This document shows, piece after piece, positions 18,469 to 28,940 of a stretch of DNA of 64,000 nucleotides. Below the pieces are notes generated by a model. That model worked only from the letters and a program-made list of their open reading frames with translations. It was not told the origin of the DNA and did not search any database. Made by a program: the position numbers and the translations under genes. This stretch comes from Massilia violaceinigra (GTDB lineage: Bacteria > Pseudomonadota > Gammaproteobacteria > Burkholderiales > Burkholderiaceae_D): positions 7,378,001 to 7,442,000 of the forward strand of contig NZ_CP024608.1 of the NCBI RefSeq assembly GCF_002752675.1. The letters run 5' to 3'. Position 1 is the first letter of the stretch, and the number at the start of each line of letters is the position of its first letter.

Positions 18469-18525
18469 GGGTGCGGCATGGTTTGCGGTGAATCGGATGT
18501 TCGCGCGGGCACGAAGCCCTTGCTG

Positions 18526-19629
18526 TCACTTACGGCCGGCGAACTCGTTCAGGTAATCGACCAGGGCTTGCACGCCCTCGATCAGCATCGCGTTGTAGAT
18601 CGATGCGCGCATACCGCCCACGGACTTGTGGCCCTTGAGCTGCAGCAGGCCGCGCGCTTTTGCACCGGCCAGGAATTTGTCGTTCAGTGTTTCGTCGCGC
18701 AGGTAGAACGGTACGTTCATGCGCGAGCGGCAGTCTTTCTCCACGCGGTTCTGGTAAAAATCGTCGGCATCGAGCGCGGCGTACAGCAGTTCGGCCTTGG
18801 CGATGTTGCGCTGCTCCATGGCGGCCACGCCGCCCTGGCGCAGCACGTGCGCGAACACCAGGCCGGCGATGTAGATGCCGTAGGTCGGCGGCGTGTTGTA
18901 CATCGAGTCGTGCGCGGCGACGATGCTCCAGTCAAAAGCGGACGGGCAAATCGGCAGCGCGTGCCCGAGCAGGTCGTCGCGCACGATCACCAGGGTCAGG
19001 CCGGCCGGGCCGATGTTCTTTTGGGCGCCGCCGAAAATGACGCCGTACTTGCTCACGTCGATCACGCGCGACAGGATGTGCGAGGACATGTCGGCCACGA
19101 TCGGGGTGTCGTCGCCCAGTTCGGGCACGAAGTTGTATTCGACGCCGTCGATGGTTTCGTTGGTGCACAGGTGCAGGTAGGCCGCGCCGGGCGTGAGCTT
19201 CCACTCGCTTTGCGGCGGCACGCTGGTAAAGCGCCCCGCCTCGCCGCTGGCGGCCACGTTGACGTTGGCATAGCGCGCCGCTTCCTTGACCGATTTGCCG
19301 GACCAGGAACCGGTGTGGACGAAATCGATGGCGGCCGGGGTGGTGGCAGAAGCGGACACGCGGCCAACGAGGTTCATCGGCACGATGGCGTTTTCGCCCA
19401 GGCCACCGCCCTGCAGGAACAGGATCTTGTAGTTGGCGGGGACGTTGAGCAGCAGGCGCAGGTCGCGCACGGCCGCTTCGTAGATCGAGATGAACTCGGG
19501 ACCGCGGTGACTCATTTCCATCACCGACATGCCGCTGCCGTGCCAGTCCAGCATGTCAGCGGCGGCCTGTTGCAGCACTTCCTTGGGCAGGACGGCGGGG
19601 CCGGCGGAGAAGTTGTAGATCTGGGTCAC
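18526..19629 (-). CDS. serC: Phosphoserine aminotransferase
   Basis: 367-residue PLP enzyme of serine (and PLP) synthesis that makes 3-phosphoserine from 3-phosphohydroxypyruvate. The N-terminus [17 protein letters not shown] is characteristic, and the PLP lysine lies in [13 protein letters not shown]. The start codon is GTG at 19629. It is read in the same direction as pheA and follows the DUF2059 gene by 23 bases. Confidence 0.95.
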   Translation of the reverse strand: MTQIYNFSAGPAVLPKEVLQQAAADMLDWHGSGMSVMEMSHRGPEFISIYEAAVRDLRLLLNVPANYKILFLQGGGLGENAIVPMNLVGRVSASATTPAAIDFVHTGSWSGKSVKEAARYANVNVAASGEAGRFTSVPPQSEWKLTPGAAYLHLCTNETIDGVEYNFVPELGDDTPIVADMSSHILSRVIDVSKYGVIFGGAQKNIGPAGLTLVIVRDDLLGHALPICPSAFDWSIVAAHDSMYNTPPTYGIYIAGLVFAHVLRQGGVAAMEQRNIAKAELLYAALDADDFYQNRVEKDCRSRMNVPFYLRDETLNDKFLAGAKARGLLQLKGHKSVGGMRASIYNAMLIEGVQALVDYLNEFAGRK

Positions 19630-19652
19630 GGGGGTCCTTGCGAATGGAATGG

Positions 19653-20189
19653 CTATTTGTCGGCGGCGGCTTCTTGCATGATCTTGTTCACGCGCGGGAG
19701 CATGATCTTCTGGCCGATCTGCATGGACTCGTTCACGATCTGCGGTGTGGCGGCGAGCATCTTGGCGCCGACAGGACTGCGGTAGAACGCGGCGATCTGC
19801 TCGATTTCAGCCACCGTGAAGCGGGTCGCGTAGAGCGGCACGACGGCTTCGATCATCTCGTCGGCCACGGCGGGATCTTCAAACGCGCGCTGCACGCGCG
19901 CGGCCGCATCCGGCACTTTCTTGGCCGCTTCGGCGATGGCTGCCTTCTTTTGCGCGGCGGTCAGGCGCGGATTGGCGTTGATGACGGACGTGGCGGTGCT
20001 GAGGATCATCTGCGGAATCGTCGCCTTCATCTGCTCGAAGCTATCCTTGATCATCTTGCGCGTGCCCATCGAGTCGAGCAGCGCGCGCGTGGCCTTGTCG
20101 GTAGCCGGATCGATCGCGGCCTTGTCGGCAAACACCGGCGTGGCGACCAGGGCCAGCGCGGTACAGATCAAGGCGGTCAGTTTTTTCAT
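19653..20189 (-). CDS. Exported DUF2059 domain protein
   Basis: 178-residue secreted protein of unknown function. A signal peptide ([21 protein letters not shown]) is followed by a helical DUF2059 region ([18 protein letters not shown], family motif F-Y-x-S-P-x-G). Two adjacent ATGs exist; the second (20189) has GAGAG at a better distance. It follows gyrA and precedes serC on the same strand, a common neighbourhood in Burkholderiales, but a terminator separates it from gyrA. Confidence 0.82.
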   Translation of the reverse strand: MKKLTALICTALALVATPVFADKAAIDPATDKATRALLDSMGTRKMIKDSFEQMKATIPQMILSTATSVINANPRLTAAQKKAAIAEAAKKVPDAAARVQRAFEDPAVADEMIEAVVPLYATRFTVAEIEQIAAFYRSPVGAKMLAATPQIVNESMQIGQKIMLPRVNKIMQEAAADK

Positions 20190-20242
20190 CATCACTCTCG
20201 GAATGGAAGCGTGGATCGGTCGGGTCAAGCGTCCAAAAAAAA

Positions 20243-20289
20243 GGGGCCGGTGTCATTTTCGCACGAAGTGCAAAAACAAGACCGGCCCC
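20243..20289 (-). terminator. Rho-independent terminator of gyrA
   Basis: GGGGCCGGT (20243-20251) pairs with ACCGGCCCC (20281-20289). The preceding run of eight A (20235-20242) becomes the T-tract on the minus strand, right after the gyrA stop. Confidence 0.8.
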
Positions 20290-20299
20290 GCGCCGTTTT

Positions 20300-22918
20300 T
20301 TACTCCGGCGGGTTTTCGAGGTCGACGTCTTCGAGGTCGGTTTCGACGATGCGCTGCAAGCCGCTCAGCTTGGTGCCATCTTCGACCGCGATCAGGGTCA
20401 CGCCTTGCGTGGCGCGGCCCATTTCGCGGATTTCCGACACGCGGGTGCGAATCAGCACGCCACCGGTGGTGATCAGCATGATCTCGTCGCTCGGCTCGAC
20501 CAGGGTGGCGGCGACCACGCGGCCGTTACGTTCGCTGGTCTGGATCGCGATCATGCCCTTGGTGCCGCGGCCATGGCGGGTGTACTCGGTGATCGGAGTA
20601 CGCTTGCCGAAGCCGTTCTCGGTGGCCGTCAGGACCGACTGCTGCTCATTTTCGGCGACCAGCAGGGCGATCACGTTCTGGCCCTCTTCCAGGTTCATGC
20701 CGCGCACGCCGCGCGCGGTACGGCCCATCGGACGCACATCGTTCTCGTCGAAGCGCACCGCCTTGCCGGAGTCGGAGAACAGCATCACATCGTGCTCGCC
20801 GTCGGTCAGCGCGGCGCCGATCAGGAAGTCGCCGTCGTCCAGGTCGACCGCGATGATGCCGGCCTTGCGTGGATTGCTGAAGTCTTTCAGCGGCGTCTTT
20901 TTCACGGTACCGAGGCTGGTCGCCATGAACACGTAGTGGTCTTCCGGGAAGGTGCGGTTCACGCCCGACAGCGGCAGCACCACGGTGATCTTCTCGTTGT
21001 CCTGCAGCGGGAACATGTTGACGATCGGCTTGCCGCGCGAATTGCGCGAGCCTTGCGGCACTTCCCACACCTTGAGCCAGTACATGCGGCCGCGGTTCGA
21101 GAAGCACAGGATGTAATCGTGCGTGTTGGCGATGAACAGCTGGTCGATCCAGTCTTCTTCCTTGGTCGCCATGGCCTGCTTGCCGCGCCCGCCGCGCTTC
21201 TGGGCGCGGTATTCGGAGATCGGCTGCGACTTCATGTAGCCGGTGTGCGACAGGGTCACGACCATGTCCTGCGGCGTGATCAGGTCTTCGGTTTCCAGGT
21301 CGGTGGCATTGTGCTCGATGGTCGAGCGGCGCACGTCCTTGTTGCCGGCGCCGTACTCGTTCATCACCAAGGTCATTTCATCGGTGATGATGACCGTCAC
21401 GCGTTCCGGCTTGGCCAGGATGTCGAGCAGGTCGGCGATGTGCGCCATGATGTCTTTGTACTCGTTGACGATCTTGTCCTGCTCAAGGCCGGTCAGGCGC
21501 TGCAGGCGCATTTGCAGGATCTCTTGCGCCTGTTCGTCGGACAGCTTGTACAGGCCGTCGGGCTGCATGCCGTAGTGCTTGGGCAGGTGCTCGGGACGGA
21601 ACGCTTCGATGCCGCCGACGGTGGTGCCTTCGGCGGTACGCAGCAGCATCTCGCGCACCAGGGACGAGTCCCAGGCGCGCGCCATCAGTTCGGTCTTGGC
21701 GATCGGTGGCGATGGCGCGGCCTTGATGATGGCGATGAAGTCGTCGATATTGGCCAGGGCGACGGCCAGGCCTTCGAGCATGTGGCCGCGTTCGCGCGCC
21801 TTGCGCAGTTCGAACACGGTGCGGCGCGTGACCACTTCGCGGCGGTGCGACAGGAAGCACTGCAGCATCTGCTTGAGGTTGAGCAGTTTCGGCTGGCCGT
21901 TGACCAGCGCGACCATGTTCATGCCGAAGGTATCCTGCAACTGGGTCTGCTTGTACAGATTGTTGAGGACCACTTCCGGCACTTCGCCGCGTTTCAGTTC
22001 GATGACCACGCGCATGCCCGACTTGTCGGACTCGTCGCGGATGTCGGAAATGCCTTCGAGCTTCTTGTCGCGCACATTCTCGGCGATGCGCTCGAGCAGC
22101 GATTTTTTATTGACCTGGTACGGCAGCTCGTCGACGATGATCGCGATGCGGCCGCCATCCTTGCCGTATTCCTCGAAGTGGGTCTTGGCGCGCATGACCA
22201 CGCGCCCGCGCCCGGTGCGGTAGCCGTCGCGCACGCCCGAGACGCCGTAAATGATGCCGGCGGTCGGGAAGTCCGGCGCCGGAATGATCTCGATCAGCTC
22301 GTCGATGGTGCAGTCGGGATTGCGCAGCACGTGCAGCGCGGCGTTGACCACTTCGGTCAGGTTGTGCGGCGGGATATTGGTCGCCATGCCGACCGCGATA
22401 CCGGACGAGCCGTTGATCAGCAGGTTGGGAATCCGGGTCGGCAGCACCGTCGGTTCTTTTTCCTTGCCATCATAGTTGGGCTGGAAATCGACCGTATCCT
22501 TGTCGATGTCGGCCAGGATCTCGCTGGCGATCTTGTCCAGGCGGCACTCGGTGTAACGCATGGCGGCGGCGCTGTCGCCGTCGACCGAACCGAAGTTGCC
22601 CTGGCCATCGACCAGCGTGTAGCGCAAGGAGAAATCCTGGGCCATGCGCACCAGCGTGTCGTAGATCGACGCGTCGCCGTGCGGGTGGTACTTACCCATC
22701 GTTTCGCCGACCACGCGCGCGCACTTCACGTACGGGCGGTTGTACACGTTGTTCATTTCGTGCATGGCGAACAAGACACGGCGGTGCACCGGCTTCAAGC
22801 CGTCGCGCACATCCGGCAAGGCGCGCCCGACGATCACGCTCATCGCGTAATCGAGGTAGCTCTTGCGCATCTCTTCTTCGAGGGAAATGGGGATTGTTTC
22901 TTTTGCGAATTGATCCAT
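20300..22918 (-). CDS. gyrA: DNA gyrase subunit A
   Basis: 872-residue type II topoisomerase subunit. The active-site Tyr lies in AMRYTECRL. The quinolone-resistance region reads [18 protein letters not shown], with Ser-83 of E. coli replaced by Ala, a substitution that is often natural in some lineages. The C-terminal domain has beta-pinwheel repeats and the GyrA box QKRGGRGK. No strong Shine-Dalgarno precedes the start. It is divergent from ompA. Confidence 0.97.
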   Translation of the reverse strand: MDQFAKETIPISLEEEMRKSYLDYAMSVIVGRALPDVRDGLKPVHRRVLFAMHEMNNVYNRPYVKCARVVGETMGKYHPHGDASIYDTLVRMAQDFSLRYTLVDGQGNFGSVDGDSAAAMRYTECRLDKIASEILADIDKDTVDFQPNYDGKEKEPTVLPTRIPNLLINGSSGIAVGMATNIPPHNLTEVVNAALHVLRNPDCTIDELIEIIPAPDFPTAGIIYGVSGVRDGYRTGRGRVVMRAKTHFEEYGKDGGRIAIIVDELPYQVNKKSLLERIAENVRDKKLEGISDIRDESDKSGMRVVIELKRGEVPEVVLNNLYKQTQLQDTFGMNMVALVNGQPKLLNLKQMLQCFLSHRREVVTRRTVFELRKARERGHMLEGLAVALANIDDFIAIIKAAPSPPIAKTELMARAWDSSLVREMLLRTAEGTTVGGIEAFRPEHLPKHYGMQPDGLYKLSDEQAQEILQMRLQRLTGLEQDKIVNEYKDIMAHIADLLDILAKPERVTVIITDEMTLVMNEYGAGNKDVRRSTIEHNATDLETEDLITPQDMVVTLSHTGYMKSQPISEYRAQKRGGRGKQAMATKEEDWIDQLFIANTHDYILCFSNRGRMYWLKVWEVPQGSRNSRGKPIVNMFPLQDNEKITVVLPLSGVNRTFPEDHYVFMATSLGTVKKTPLKDFSNPRKAGIIAVDLDDGDFLIGAALTDGEHDVMLFSDSGKAVRFDENDVRPMGRTARGVRGMNLEEGQNVIALLVAENEQQSVLTATENGFGKRTPITEYTRHGRGTKGMIAIQTSERNGRVVAATLVEPSDEIMLITTGGVLIRTRVSEIREMGRATQGVTLIAVEDGTKLSGLQRIVETDLEDVDLENPPE

Positions 22919-23393
22919 TGGCGGGACTGATCTCAGGCTGTGGTTATATTAGCTGTACGCAAATGCTGCACGTTCGATGCTGCCAGACCGACGGGTGCAC
23001 AATGACGGTGCGCGCGCCCACTTAGCTACAGACAAGCGTAGGATTTTAGCATGCGGCGTATAGCAGCTGCGCAATTGATCGATGGCCGGCAATGAGAGTA
23101 GCGTGATCGAAATCATAAAAACGTTCATCATTTGTCAACCAAGTCATGTTGCGCGAGACACGATGTTGCGTGGATACAACATGATGGACCCCATTGCAGC
23201 GTGTTTGGTTTAACAGCCTTCGTGCTAATTAAGTGCATGTGGCAAAATGGCCCAGAAGTTAATTGCCTGTTTCATAAGCTGTCACGAAACTGTCACGGGT
23301 AATGGCTGGGGCAAGCTGTTACTATCTTGTCCACGCTCGAAAAGTTGCGCAGCTATAAAGCTGCGGATATCACCCCCGAAAGGAAGAAAAACT
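22919..23393. other. Intergenic region between divergent gyrA and ompA
   Basis: About 475 bases of lower GC than the neighbouring genes. Small open frames are unsupported. It must contain the gyrA promoter (minus strand) and the ompA promoter and leader (plus strand). The repeated CTGTCACG (near 23279 and 23290) before ompA could be a binding site, but this is speculative. Confidence 0.5.
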
Positions 23394-24104
23394 ATGAAAA
23401 AACTCGTCTCGCTCATGCTCGCGGCCTCCGCGATTGCAGGCAGCGCAATGGCACAACAGTCGCCGCCGTTCGCTCCTGTAACCACCGACATCATGGCAAC
23501 GAAACCGAACAGCGCCTATGTCCAGGATGCCCGTGGCGTGATCGCGCGCGATCCTTTCGGTCTGTGCTGGCGCACTGGCTACTGGACCCCGGCCGATGCG
23601 GTCCCAGGTTGCGACCTGCCCCTGTGCGTTGAGCCAGCCAAACTGGAAAACGGCAAATGCGTCACGCCGCCAGAGCCGGTAACGCCGCCGCCAACCCCGG
23701 GCGCCGTGGTGACCCCGCCGCCAGTGGTTGCTCCGCCGCCAGTAACGTCGGAAAAAGTCAGCTTCTCCGCCGACGCCCTGTTCGATTTCGACAAGTCCGT
23801 CCTGAAAGCGGAAGGCAAAGGCAAGCTGGACGACCTGAGCTCGAAACTGCAAGGCATCAACCTGGAAGTCATCATCGCCGTCGGCCACACTGACTCGGTC
23901 GGCACCGATGCGTACAACCAGAAGCTGTCGATCCGCCGCGCTGAAGCTGTCAAGGCTTACCTGCAAGCCAAAGGCATCGAAGCGAACCGCATCTACACCG
24001 AAGGCAAGGGCGAATCGCAGCCAGTAGCAGACAACAAGTCCGCTGAAGGCCGCGCCAAGAACCGTCGCGTCGAAGTCGAAGTCGTCGGCACCCGCGCCAA
24101 GTAA
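23394..24104 (+). CDS. ompA: OmpA-family outer membrane protein
   Basis: 236-residue outer membrane protein. A signal peptide (MKKLVSLMLAASAIAGSAMA) is followed by a short region with two Cys pairs (DPFGLCWRTGYW, PGCDLPLCVEP), a Pro/Val-rich hinge (TPPPTPGAVVTPPPVVAPPP), and a C-terminal OmpA-like peptidoglycan-binding domain (GHTDSVGTDAYNQKLSIRRA, with Asp and Arg that bind diaminopimelate). It lacks the eight-strand barrel of E. coli OmpA, as is usual for this short betaproteobacterial form. AGGAAG at 23381 sets the ATG at 23394; the longer open frame upstream has no support. Confidence 0.9.
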   Translation: MKKLVSLMLAASAIAGSAMAQQSPPFAPVTTDIMATKPNSAYVQDARGVIARDPFGLCWRTGYWTPADAVPGCDLPLCVEPAKLENGKCVTPPEPVTPPPTPGAVVTPPPVVAPPPVTSEKVSFSADALFDFDKSVLKAEGKGKLDDLSSKLQGINLEVIIAVGHTDSVGTDAYNQKLSIRRAEAVKAYLQAKGIEANRIYTEGKGESQPVADNKSAEGRAKNRRVEVEVVGTRAK

Positions 24105-24187
24105 GCTGCGCCTCTGCCACGAAGCCCGCCCCGGCGCATGCGCCGGGTGGGAAGCCACGGCAGCGCCGACGATCGCATCGTCAGTGA

Positions 24188-24210
24188 AACACCCCTCGCG
24201 CAGGGGTGTT
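24188..24210 (+). terminator. Rho-independent terminator of ompA
   Basis: AACACCCCT (24188-24196) pairs with AGGGGTGTT (24202-24210) around a CGCGC loop, followed by a T-run to 24216. Confidence 0.88.
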
Positions 24211-24436
24211 TTTTTTCGCCCGCGATTTGGCGAACCGGCCTTGATTGCGCGTGGCGCCAGGTTCCGGCCGCGCCGGAGACGGCGAGAACGCCTGGCCTGG
24301 CGACTCCAGCAGCCCGACGGCGTGCGCAGCGGCAAGGCCTCCTGGCCCTGCGAGCTCTGCGGGAATGGCATCGCCGTCGCGCTTTTTTTATGCTTGCGTC
24401 CGTCGCATTCCCCGAATTCCCGCTATCATTCCGCGT

Positions 24437-25132
24437 ATGAATGCCGACCCTCTAGAAATCCAGAAATTTAGCGAACTTGCCCACCGCTGGTGGGACCCGA
24501 CGTCCGAGTTCAAGCCCCTGCACGAAATCAACCCGCTGCGCCTCGAATGGATCAACGCGCGCGCCGCGCTAGCGGGCAAGAAAGTGATCGACATTGGGTG
24601 CGGCGGCGGCATCCTGACCGAATCGATGGCCAGGAAAGGCGCCGAGGCGACCGGCATCGACCTGTCCGACAAGGCGCTCAAGGTCGCCGACCTGCACAGC
24701 CTGGAGTCGGGCGTGCAGGTGCGCTACGAACTGATCGCCGCCGAAGACATGGCCGCGCGCGAAGCCGGCCAGTACGACGTCGTCACCTGCATGGAAATGC
24801 TCGAGCACGTGCCCGATCCGGGCGCCATCGTCGAGGCTGCCGCGACCCTGGTCAAGCCGGGCGGGCATGTGTTTTTCTCGACGATTAACCGCAATCCCAA
24901 GGCGTATCTGTACGCCGTGGTCGGCGCCGAATACCTGCTGCGCATGCTGCCCAAGGGCACCCATGACTACGGCAAATTCATCACCCCCGCCGAGCTGGCG
25001 CAATTCGTGCGGGAAGCCGGCTTGCAGGTAGACGGACTGAAGGGCTTGACCTACAATCCGCTGACCAAGATCTACTCCCTCAACAACGACACCAGCGTCA
25101 ATTACATGGTGGCCTGCAGCCGCCCCCTGTAA
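24437..25132 (+). CDS. ubiG: Ubiquinone biosynthesis O-methyltransferase
   Basis: 231-residue SAM-dependent methyltransferase acting at two O-methylation steps of ubiquinone synthesis. Motif I is [16 protein letters not shown], post-I is ATGIDLS, and EMLEHVPDP and the [10 protein letters not shown] region are typical of UbiG. The ATG at 24437 gives the family N-terminus ([19 protein letters not shown]). The open frame further upstream overlaps the terminator region and is rejected. It lies 33 bases before gph. Confidence 0.94.
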   Translation: MNADPLEIQKFSELAHRWWDPTSEFKPLHEINPLRLEWINARAALAGKKVIDIGCGGGILTESMARKGAEATGIDLSDKALKVADLHSLESGVQVRYELIAAEDMAAREAGQYDVVTCMEMLEHVPDPGAIVEAAATLVKPGGHVFFSTINRNPKAYLYAVVGAEYLLRMLPKGTHDYGKFITPAELAQFVREAGLQVDGLKGLTYNPLTKIYSLNNDTSVNYMVACSRPL

Positions 25133-25165
25133 GCCGCGCCCTTCCGAACTGCCGAGCAAGCCGCC

Positions 25166-25864
25166 ATGACCCGAACCCTCTCCACGCCGGCCCCGCGGGC
25201 CATCCTGTTCGACCTCGACGGCACCCTGGCCGACACCGCGCCGGACCTGGCGGCGGCCGTCAACCGCCTGCGCGCCGACCGCGGCCTGGAGCCGACACCG
25301 TACGCCCTGCTGCGTCCGACCGCCTCGGCCGGCGCGCGCGGCATGATCGGCGCCGCCTTCGGCCTGGCGCCGGGCGACGCCGGCTACGAAGCGCTGCGGG
25401 TGAAATGGTTCGATTATTACCAGGCCGACATGGCATCGCACAGTACCCTGTTCGGCGGCGTGCCGGAACTGCTGGATGGCATCGTCCAGGCGGGCATGGC
25501 CTGGGGCATCGTCACCAACAAACCGGCGCGCTTTACCGATCCGCTGATTCCCCTGATCGGGCTGCAGCACGCCGGCTGCATCATCTCGGGCGACACCACC
25601 GCACACGCCAAGCCGCATCCCTTGCCGCTGCTCGAAGGCGCGCGCCGGCTCGGCATTGCGCCGGAACAGTGCTGGTACGTGGGCGATGATTTGCGCGACA
25701 TCGAAGCCGGGCGCGCGGCCGGCATGCTCACCGTCGCCTGCGGCTGGGGCTATTGCGGCGCGGTCGAACCGGCCCAATGGGGCGCCGACTACCTGCTCGA
25801 CACCCCGCAGGATTTGCTGGAACTGCTGCGCGCGACGATCGCGCCGGGCGTGCTGGTGGCCTGA
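25166..25864 (+). CDS. gph: Phosphoglycolate phosphatase
   Basis: 232-residue HAD-superfamily phosphatase that removes phosphate from 2-phosphoglycolate, for example formed during DNA repair. The nucleophile motif is LFDLDGTLADTAPDLAAAV, motif II is IVTNKPA, and motif III/IV is KPHPLPLLEGA with YVGDDLRDIEAG. Pairing with ubiG is common in Proteobacteria. Confidence 0.93.
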   Translation: MTRTLSTPAPRAILFDLDGTLADTAPDLAAAVNRLRADRGLEPTPYALLRPTASAGARGMIGAAFGLAPGDAGYEALRVKWFDYYQADMASHSTLFGGVPELLDGIVQAGMAWGIVTNKPARFTDPLIPLIGLQHAGCIISGDTTAHAKPHPLPLLEGARRLGIAPEQCWYVGDDLRDIEAGRAAGMLTVACGWGYCGAVEPAQWGADYLLDTPQDLLELLRATIAPGVLVA

Positions 25865-25913
25865 GGCGCAAGTGGCCGCCCCTCGGCGGGGCCGGTGGCA
25901 GCGCGAGCGCAAA

Positions 25914-25955
25914 AAAACGCCTGGCCATGCTGCATCAGCATCGGCCAGGCGTTTT
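25914..25955. terminator. Bidirectional terminator between gph and the TonB-C gene
   Basis: AAAACGCCTGGCC (25914-25926) pairs perfectly with GGCCAGGCGTTTT (25943-25955). A-rich and T-rich flanks let it serve the two convergent genes. Confidence 0.88.
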
Positions 25956-26010
25956 ACATTCTACGACAGACGATGCACCCGCGTCGGGCGCATGGTCCAG
26001 CGATAATCGA

Positions 26011-26358
26011 TCAGCTCAGGGTCCAGTTGTATTCGACTTTGGTCCAGGTGCTGTCAGGACGGCCGTCCTTGCTGCCCGGTTTGAATTTGCAGGCGCTGAT
26101 GGCGCTCATTGCGGCTTTGTCCAGGCTCTTGAAGCCGCTGGTCTTGTCCAGTTTCGCTTCCAGAACCTTGCCATCGGCCGACACCAGGAAAGCCATGCTG
26201 ACCACGCCCTGCTCTTCGTTCATCAACGATGCTTTCGGATAGTCGGCCTTGCAGCTTTTGGCGTCGAACACCGCTGGTACGTCAGCTGCGAATGCCACGT
26301 TGGCGCTGGCTGCTACGATCAGTGCTGCGCAAAGGCGGAAGGTCGTCTTGGTCATCAT
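26011..26358 (-). CDS. Exported TonB C-terminal-domain protein
   Basis: 115-residue protein with a signal peptide (LCAALIVAASANVAFA) and then only a TonB-like C-terminal domain (KASLMNEEQGVVSMAFLVSA, ISACKFKPGS). It lacks the N-terminal anchor and Pro-rich spacer of real TonB, so it cannot couple to ExbB/ExbD in the standard way. It contains two Cys residues that might form a disulfide. AGGAG lies about 10 bases before the first of two adjacent ATGs. The function is unknown. Confidence 0.8.
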   Translation of the reverse strand: MMTKTTFRLCAALIVAASANVAFAADVPAVFDAKSCKADYPKASLMNEEQGVVSMAFLVSADGKVLEAKLDKTSGFKSLDKAAMSAISACKFKPGSKDGRPDSTWTKVEYNWTLS

Positions 26359-26561
26359 GATGCTGGTTCTCCTGGATGGGTTAGAGGGTCTGACTTGACT
26401 GCGAAGTCGTCGTCACAGCCAAGAGAATAGCCTAAACAATTCCATGTGGCAATTTATTTGATGCAAATGGGCAATTAAATTTCCTTTTGTGTTCATTTTT
26501 TGACAGTTGAGGGATTGGACACACGGTTCGGAGGCAGGTGTCATGCTGTCGCGCTTTCAGG

Positions 26562-26567
26562 TACAAT
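26562..26567 (+). promoter_or_regulatory. Putative -10 element of the tmRNA promoter
   Basis: TACAAT lies 12 bases before the mature tmRNA 5' end. The corresponding -35 (TGTCAT, 26539-26544, 17-base spacer) is a weak match to TTGACA. Confidence 0.5.
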
Positions 26568-26578
26568 AGGGGTTCTGT

Positions 26579-26938
26579 GGGGGCGACCTGGTTTCGACGT
26601 GGGTTGCAAAGCAGCGCAGGGCATACCGAGGGCGGGCTACCTCGTAAATACAACCTGAAAAACTTAACTGCAAACGATAACTCGTACGCACTCGCAGCTT
26701 AATTGCTGCTAGCTCTAGAACACCTCGTCCCTGGGGTGGGCCGTCAAAAGCTCTAGAGTCATTTACAGGGACTCGTCTTGAACTGGGTTACTTAGTTCCG
26801 GACTAAATAATAGGTAACTCGCTTGTACACAGCGTGCACGTCCGCGTTGTACCGGTTAAATTAAATGGCAGTGCTAAGTATGTAGAACTGTCTGTAGAGT
26901 GCTTGCGGACGCGGGTTCGATTCCCGCCGCCTCCACCA
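26579..26938 (+). ncRNA. ssrA: Transfer-messenger RNA (tmRNA)
   Basis: 360-base tmRNA. The 5' end GGGGGCG (26579-26585) pairs with CGCCTCC near the 3' end to form the acceptor stem, and the T-arm GGTTCGATTCC precedes the encoded CCA (26936-26938). The tag frame at 26670-26702 encodes ANDNSYALAA followed by TAA, a normal proteolysis tag ending in ALAA. It rescues ribosomes stalled on broken mRNA together with SmpB. The 3' end is a classical integration site for islands, and the DNA just downstream is accessory. Confidence 0.97.
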
Positions 26939-27269
26939 CTTATTAAGTTGTTGGCAGACCACGAAAGACGATGTAAGACCCTGATTTTATTGGGGATTTA
27001 TGAGAATCGGCAGGGCTTGATTCTTGTCTTTGGCGGTCTGTAATTGTCAGTGCTTTCACACGCAAATCACACGCAAATATGCCCGGCCCTGTGCTGGGCA
27101 TTTTTGCGTTTACCGTGGACAGCATGGGGCGTGAAGTTCGGCGTCGTGCTTTCCGTTACATTTCAATAGAATCCATGCATTTCTTGGCGGTATGATTCGT
27201 CGGCGACGGACACATCGGCCATGCTAAGGAAAATCGCAGCTGGTTGCGATTACTCACCAGAAAGCACAA

Positions 27270-27674
27270 ATGAAAACATTTGGAATTTTAATTTTGGTGG
27301 CCGGCCTAGCCTTGGCAGGGTATGCCTTGAACATGAACGTCAGTGTTGACATGCCTGCGCGCGACTTTGGCTATGGAGTGAAGACCCCAGCAATGGTCGT
27401 TGCGAATATTGACCGCATGGCCCAGCGGCAGAACCTTCTGATCTTCGCGGGGGTACAGTCGACCGTTGGAGCAATTCTTACTGGATTCGGAGCCATGGCA
27501 CCGAAGTCCGCCAGCCCGGCCGCACTTCCGGTTGCCACCCCGCTGGCCGAGCTGCGCGAAACCGTCCCATCCTCGTCAGGCGCCCCGGTATCGGTGTCGA
27601 TGTGCCCGAAATGTCGGTATATGCGATCAGGCGAGGCGACGCACTGCGCGCGCTGTCAAGCAGGATTCACTTGA
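27270..27674 (+). CDS. Small membrane protein with C-terminal zinc ribbon
   Basis: 134-residue protein, not recognised as a named family. It has one membrane helix at the N-terminus (FGILILVAGLALAGYAL), a second near residues 65-90 (LIFAGVQSTVGAILTGFGAM) and a C-terminal CPKCRYMRSG...HCARCQ zinc-ribbon-like motif. It lies directly behind the tmRNA. A truncated second copy is at 29322, so the gene flanks an inserted segment. The zinc ribbon suggests a cytosolic sensing or interaction role, but this is only inferred. Confidence 0.6.
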   Translation: MKTFGILILVAGLALAGYALNMNVSVDMPARDFGYGVKTPAMVVANIDRMAQRQNLLIFAGVQSTVGAILTGFGAMAPKSASPAALPVATPLAELRETVPSSSGAPVSVSMCPKCRYMRSGEATHCARCQAGFT

Positions 27675-27833
27675 GCATCCTGTTCACGGACAGCAAGATC
27701 GGGCTACTTTGCAACTGACTTTTTTACATCACTTGTGCCTCGTCCAATTTGTGGAAATTCTGAAAAATTCACCGACGCCCCTGCCACATGGGGCGCCGGA
27801 CAATGTGGGATAATTTACCGGAGAAATCTGAAC

Positions 27834-28874
27834 ATGGTCGAGCTAAACAGCGTTGAAGAGGCGCTTGATTTTTTGAAATCTGACGCATCTCTGCCGACGG
27901 ACGTTTCCGATGTTAAATTTGGCGGTGAGTTGACACAATTTCGTGTGCTTATTGAGGGCAAAAAATACCATTCAACTGTACCAGCTGCATTAGCGCGCGG
28001 ACTGTGGGACTTCCAAGAAGAACTTTACCGAGCTGTTGCTTTTGCATTGTACGGTGAAGATAATATCCGGCGACTTACCGACGAACAAAAAGCCTATTTC
28101 GAATTAGTATTTCACGTTGCGGAAGGAAGTTCAGACCTCATTGCATCGTTGGAAGGTTTTTTCGATAAGCTTGCAGATGGCTTTCAAAATATGGACAGTA
28201 GCCACAAAATGAAAACGCTTATTGCCGTGGTCCTTACTGTCGCGGTGGTATGGGGGGCAACCAACATTGTCGAAACTTGGGCTGAAACTAAACAGCATGA
28301 GGTAACTACGGCTGCCGAGGTTAAGGGTAAGGAAATTGCGGTGGCTCAGACTACGGCAGAGGAGGCAGCAAAAACAGCGCAGTTTCAACTCATTGGGCAG
28401 ATTGCAAAGGATAACGCCGTGGTAGGTCGATTTGCTAAAGCCACGGAAGAAGGAACTCGCTCCATTATCAAAGGCGCTGCTGATGCCGATAATATTAAGA
28501 TCGGACGGACAAATTTTAACCGTTCAGAAATTAACGAGGTCAATCAACGAGCGGCTAAAGAAAGAGCGACAGCGGGCCTTAGTCGAGGTGACTACCAAGT
28601 AATTCGCGCGGAGGCTAGAGTTGGTGGAATTACGCGGTTCTGGTTGCAGGATGAGCGTGGCCAAGAATTTTCTGCTACAGTTTTCGAAGACGAGTTCGAG
28701 GCTAAAGGTGTAAATCGTCTGTGGGAATCCTTTCGTGGCAGAAAAAAGATCAGCCTTGAGGTCAACGCCACCACGATTCGTGGCCAAATAAAGGCGGCTA
28801 GTATAGTCCGGGTTTTTGAGCAAGATGTGACTATTAATTCCACTCGTCCGACTGACGTCGTTTCCACTAATTAG
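27834..28874 (+). CDS. Uncharacterised membrane-anchored protein in tmRNA island
   Basis: 346 residues, family not recognised. Residues ~1-120 form an acidic soluble region (FDKLADGFQNMDSSHK at the end). Residues ~127-146 are one hydrophobic helix (TLIAVVLTVAVVWGATNIV). Residues ~150-260 are a charged, Ala/Glu-rich likely coiled coil. Residues ~270-346 look beta-rich (GGITRFWLQDERGQEFSATV). Base composition is poorer in GC than the host genes, suggesting transfer. GGAG precedes the ATG at 27834. It lies between two copies of a small gene and beside an integrase remnant, so it may be cargo of an old island. Confidence 0.6.
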   Translation: MVELNSVEEALDFLKSDASLPTDVSDVKFGGELTQFRVLIEGKKYHSTVPAALARGLWDFQEELYRAVAFALYGEDNIRRLTDEQKAYFELVFHVAEGSSDLIASLEGFFDKLADGFQNMDSSHKMKTLIAVVLTVAVVWGATNIVETWAETKQHEVTTAAEVKGKEIAVAQTTAEEAAKTAQFQLIGQIAKDNAVVGRFAKATEEGTRSIIKGAADADNIKIGRTNFNRSEINEVNQRAAKERATAGLSRGDYQVIRAEARVGGITRFWLQDERGQEFSATVFEDEFEAKGVNRLWESFRGRKKISLEVNATTIRGQIKAASIVRVFEQDVTINSTRPTDVVSTN

Positions 28875-28940
28875 TTTGATGCCCCGAGCCGCGTTTGACC
28901 GCGACCGCAGCCTTAAGCGCCACCAGCTCAGCCGCGCGCG

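Noticed and set aside
20405..22930. 841-residue open frame opposite gyrA
   Set aside because: It lies fully antisense to gyrA with no ribosome binding site or family resemblance.
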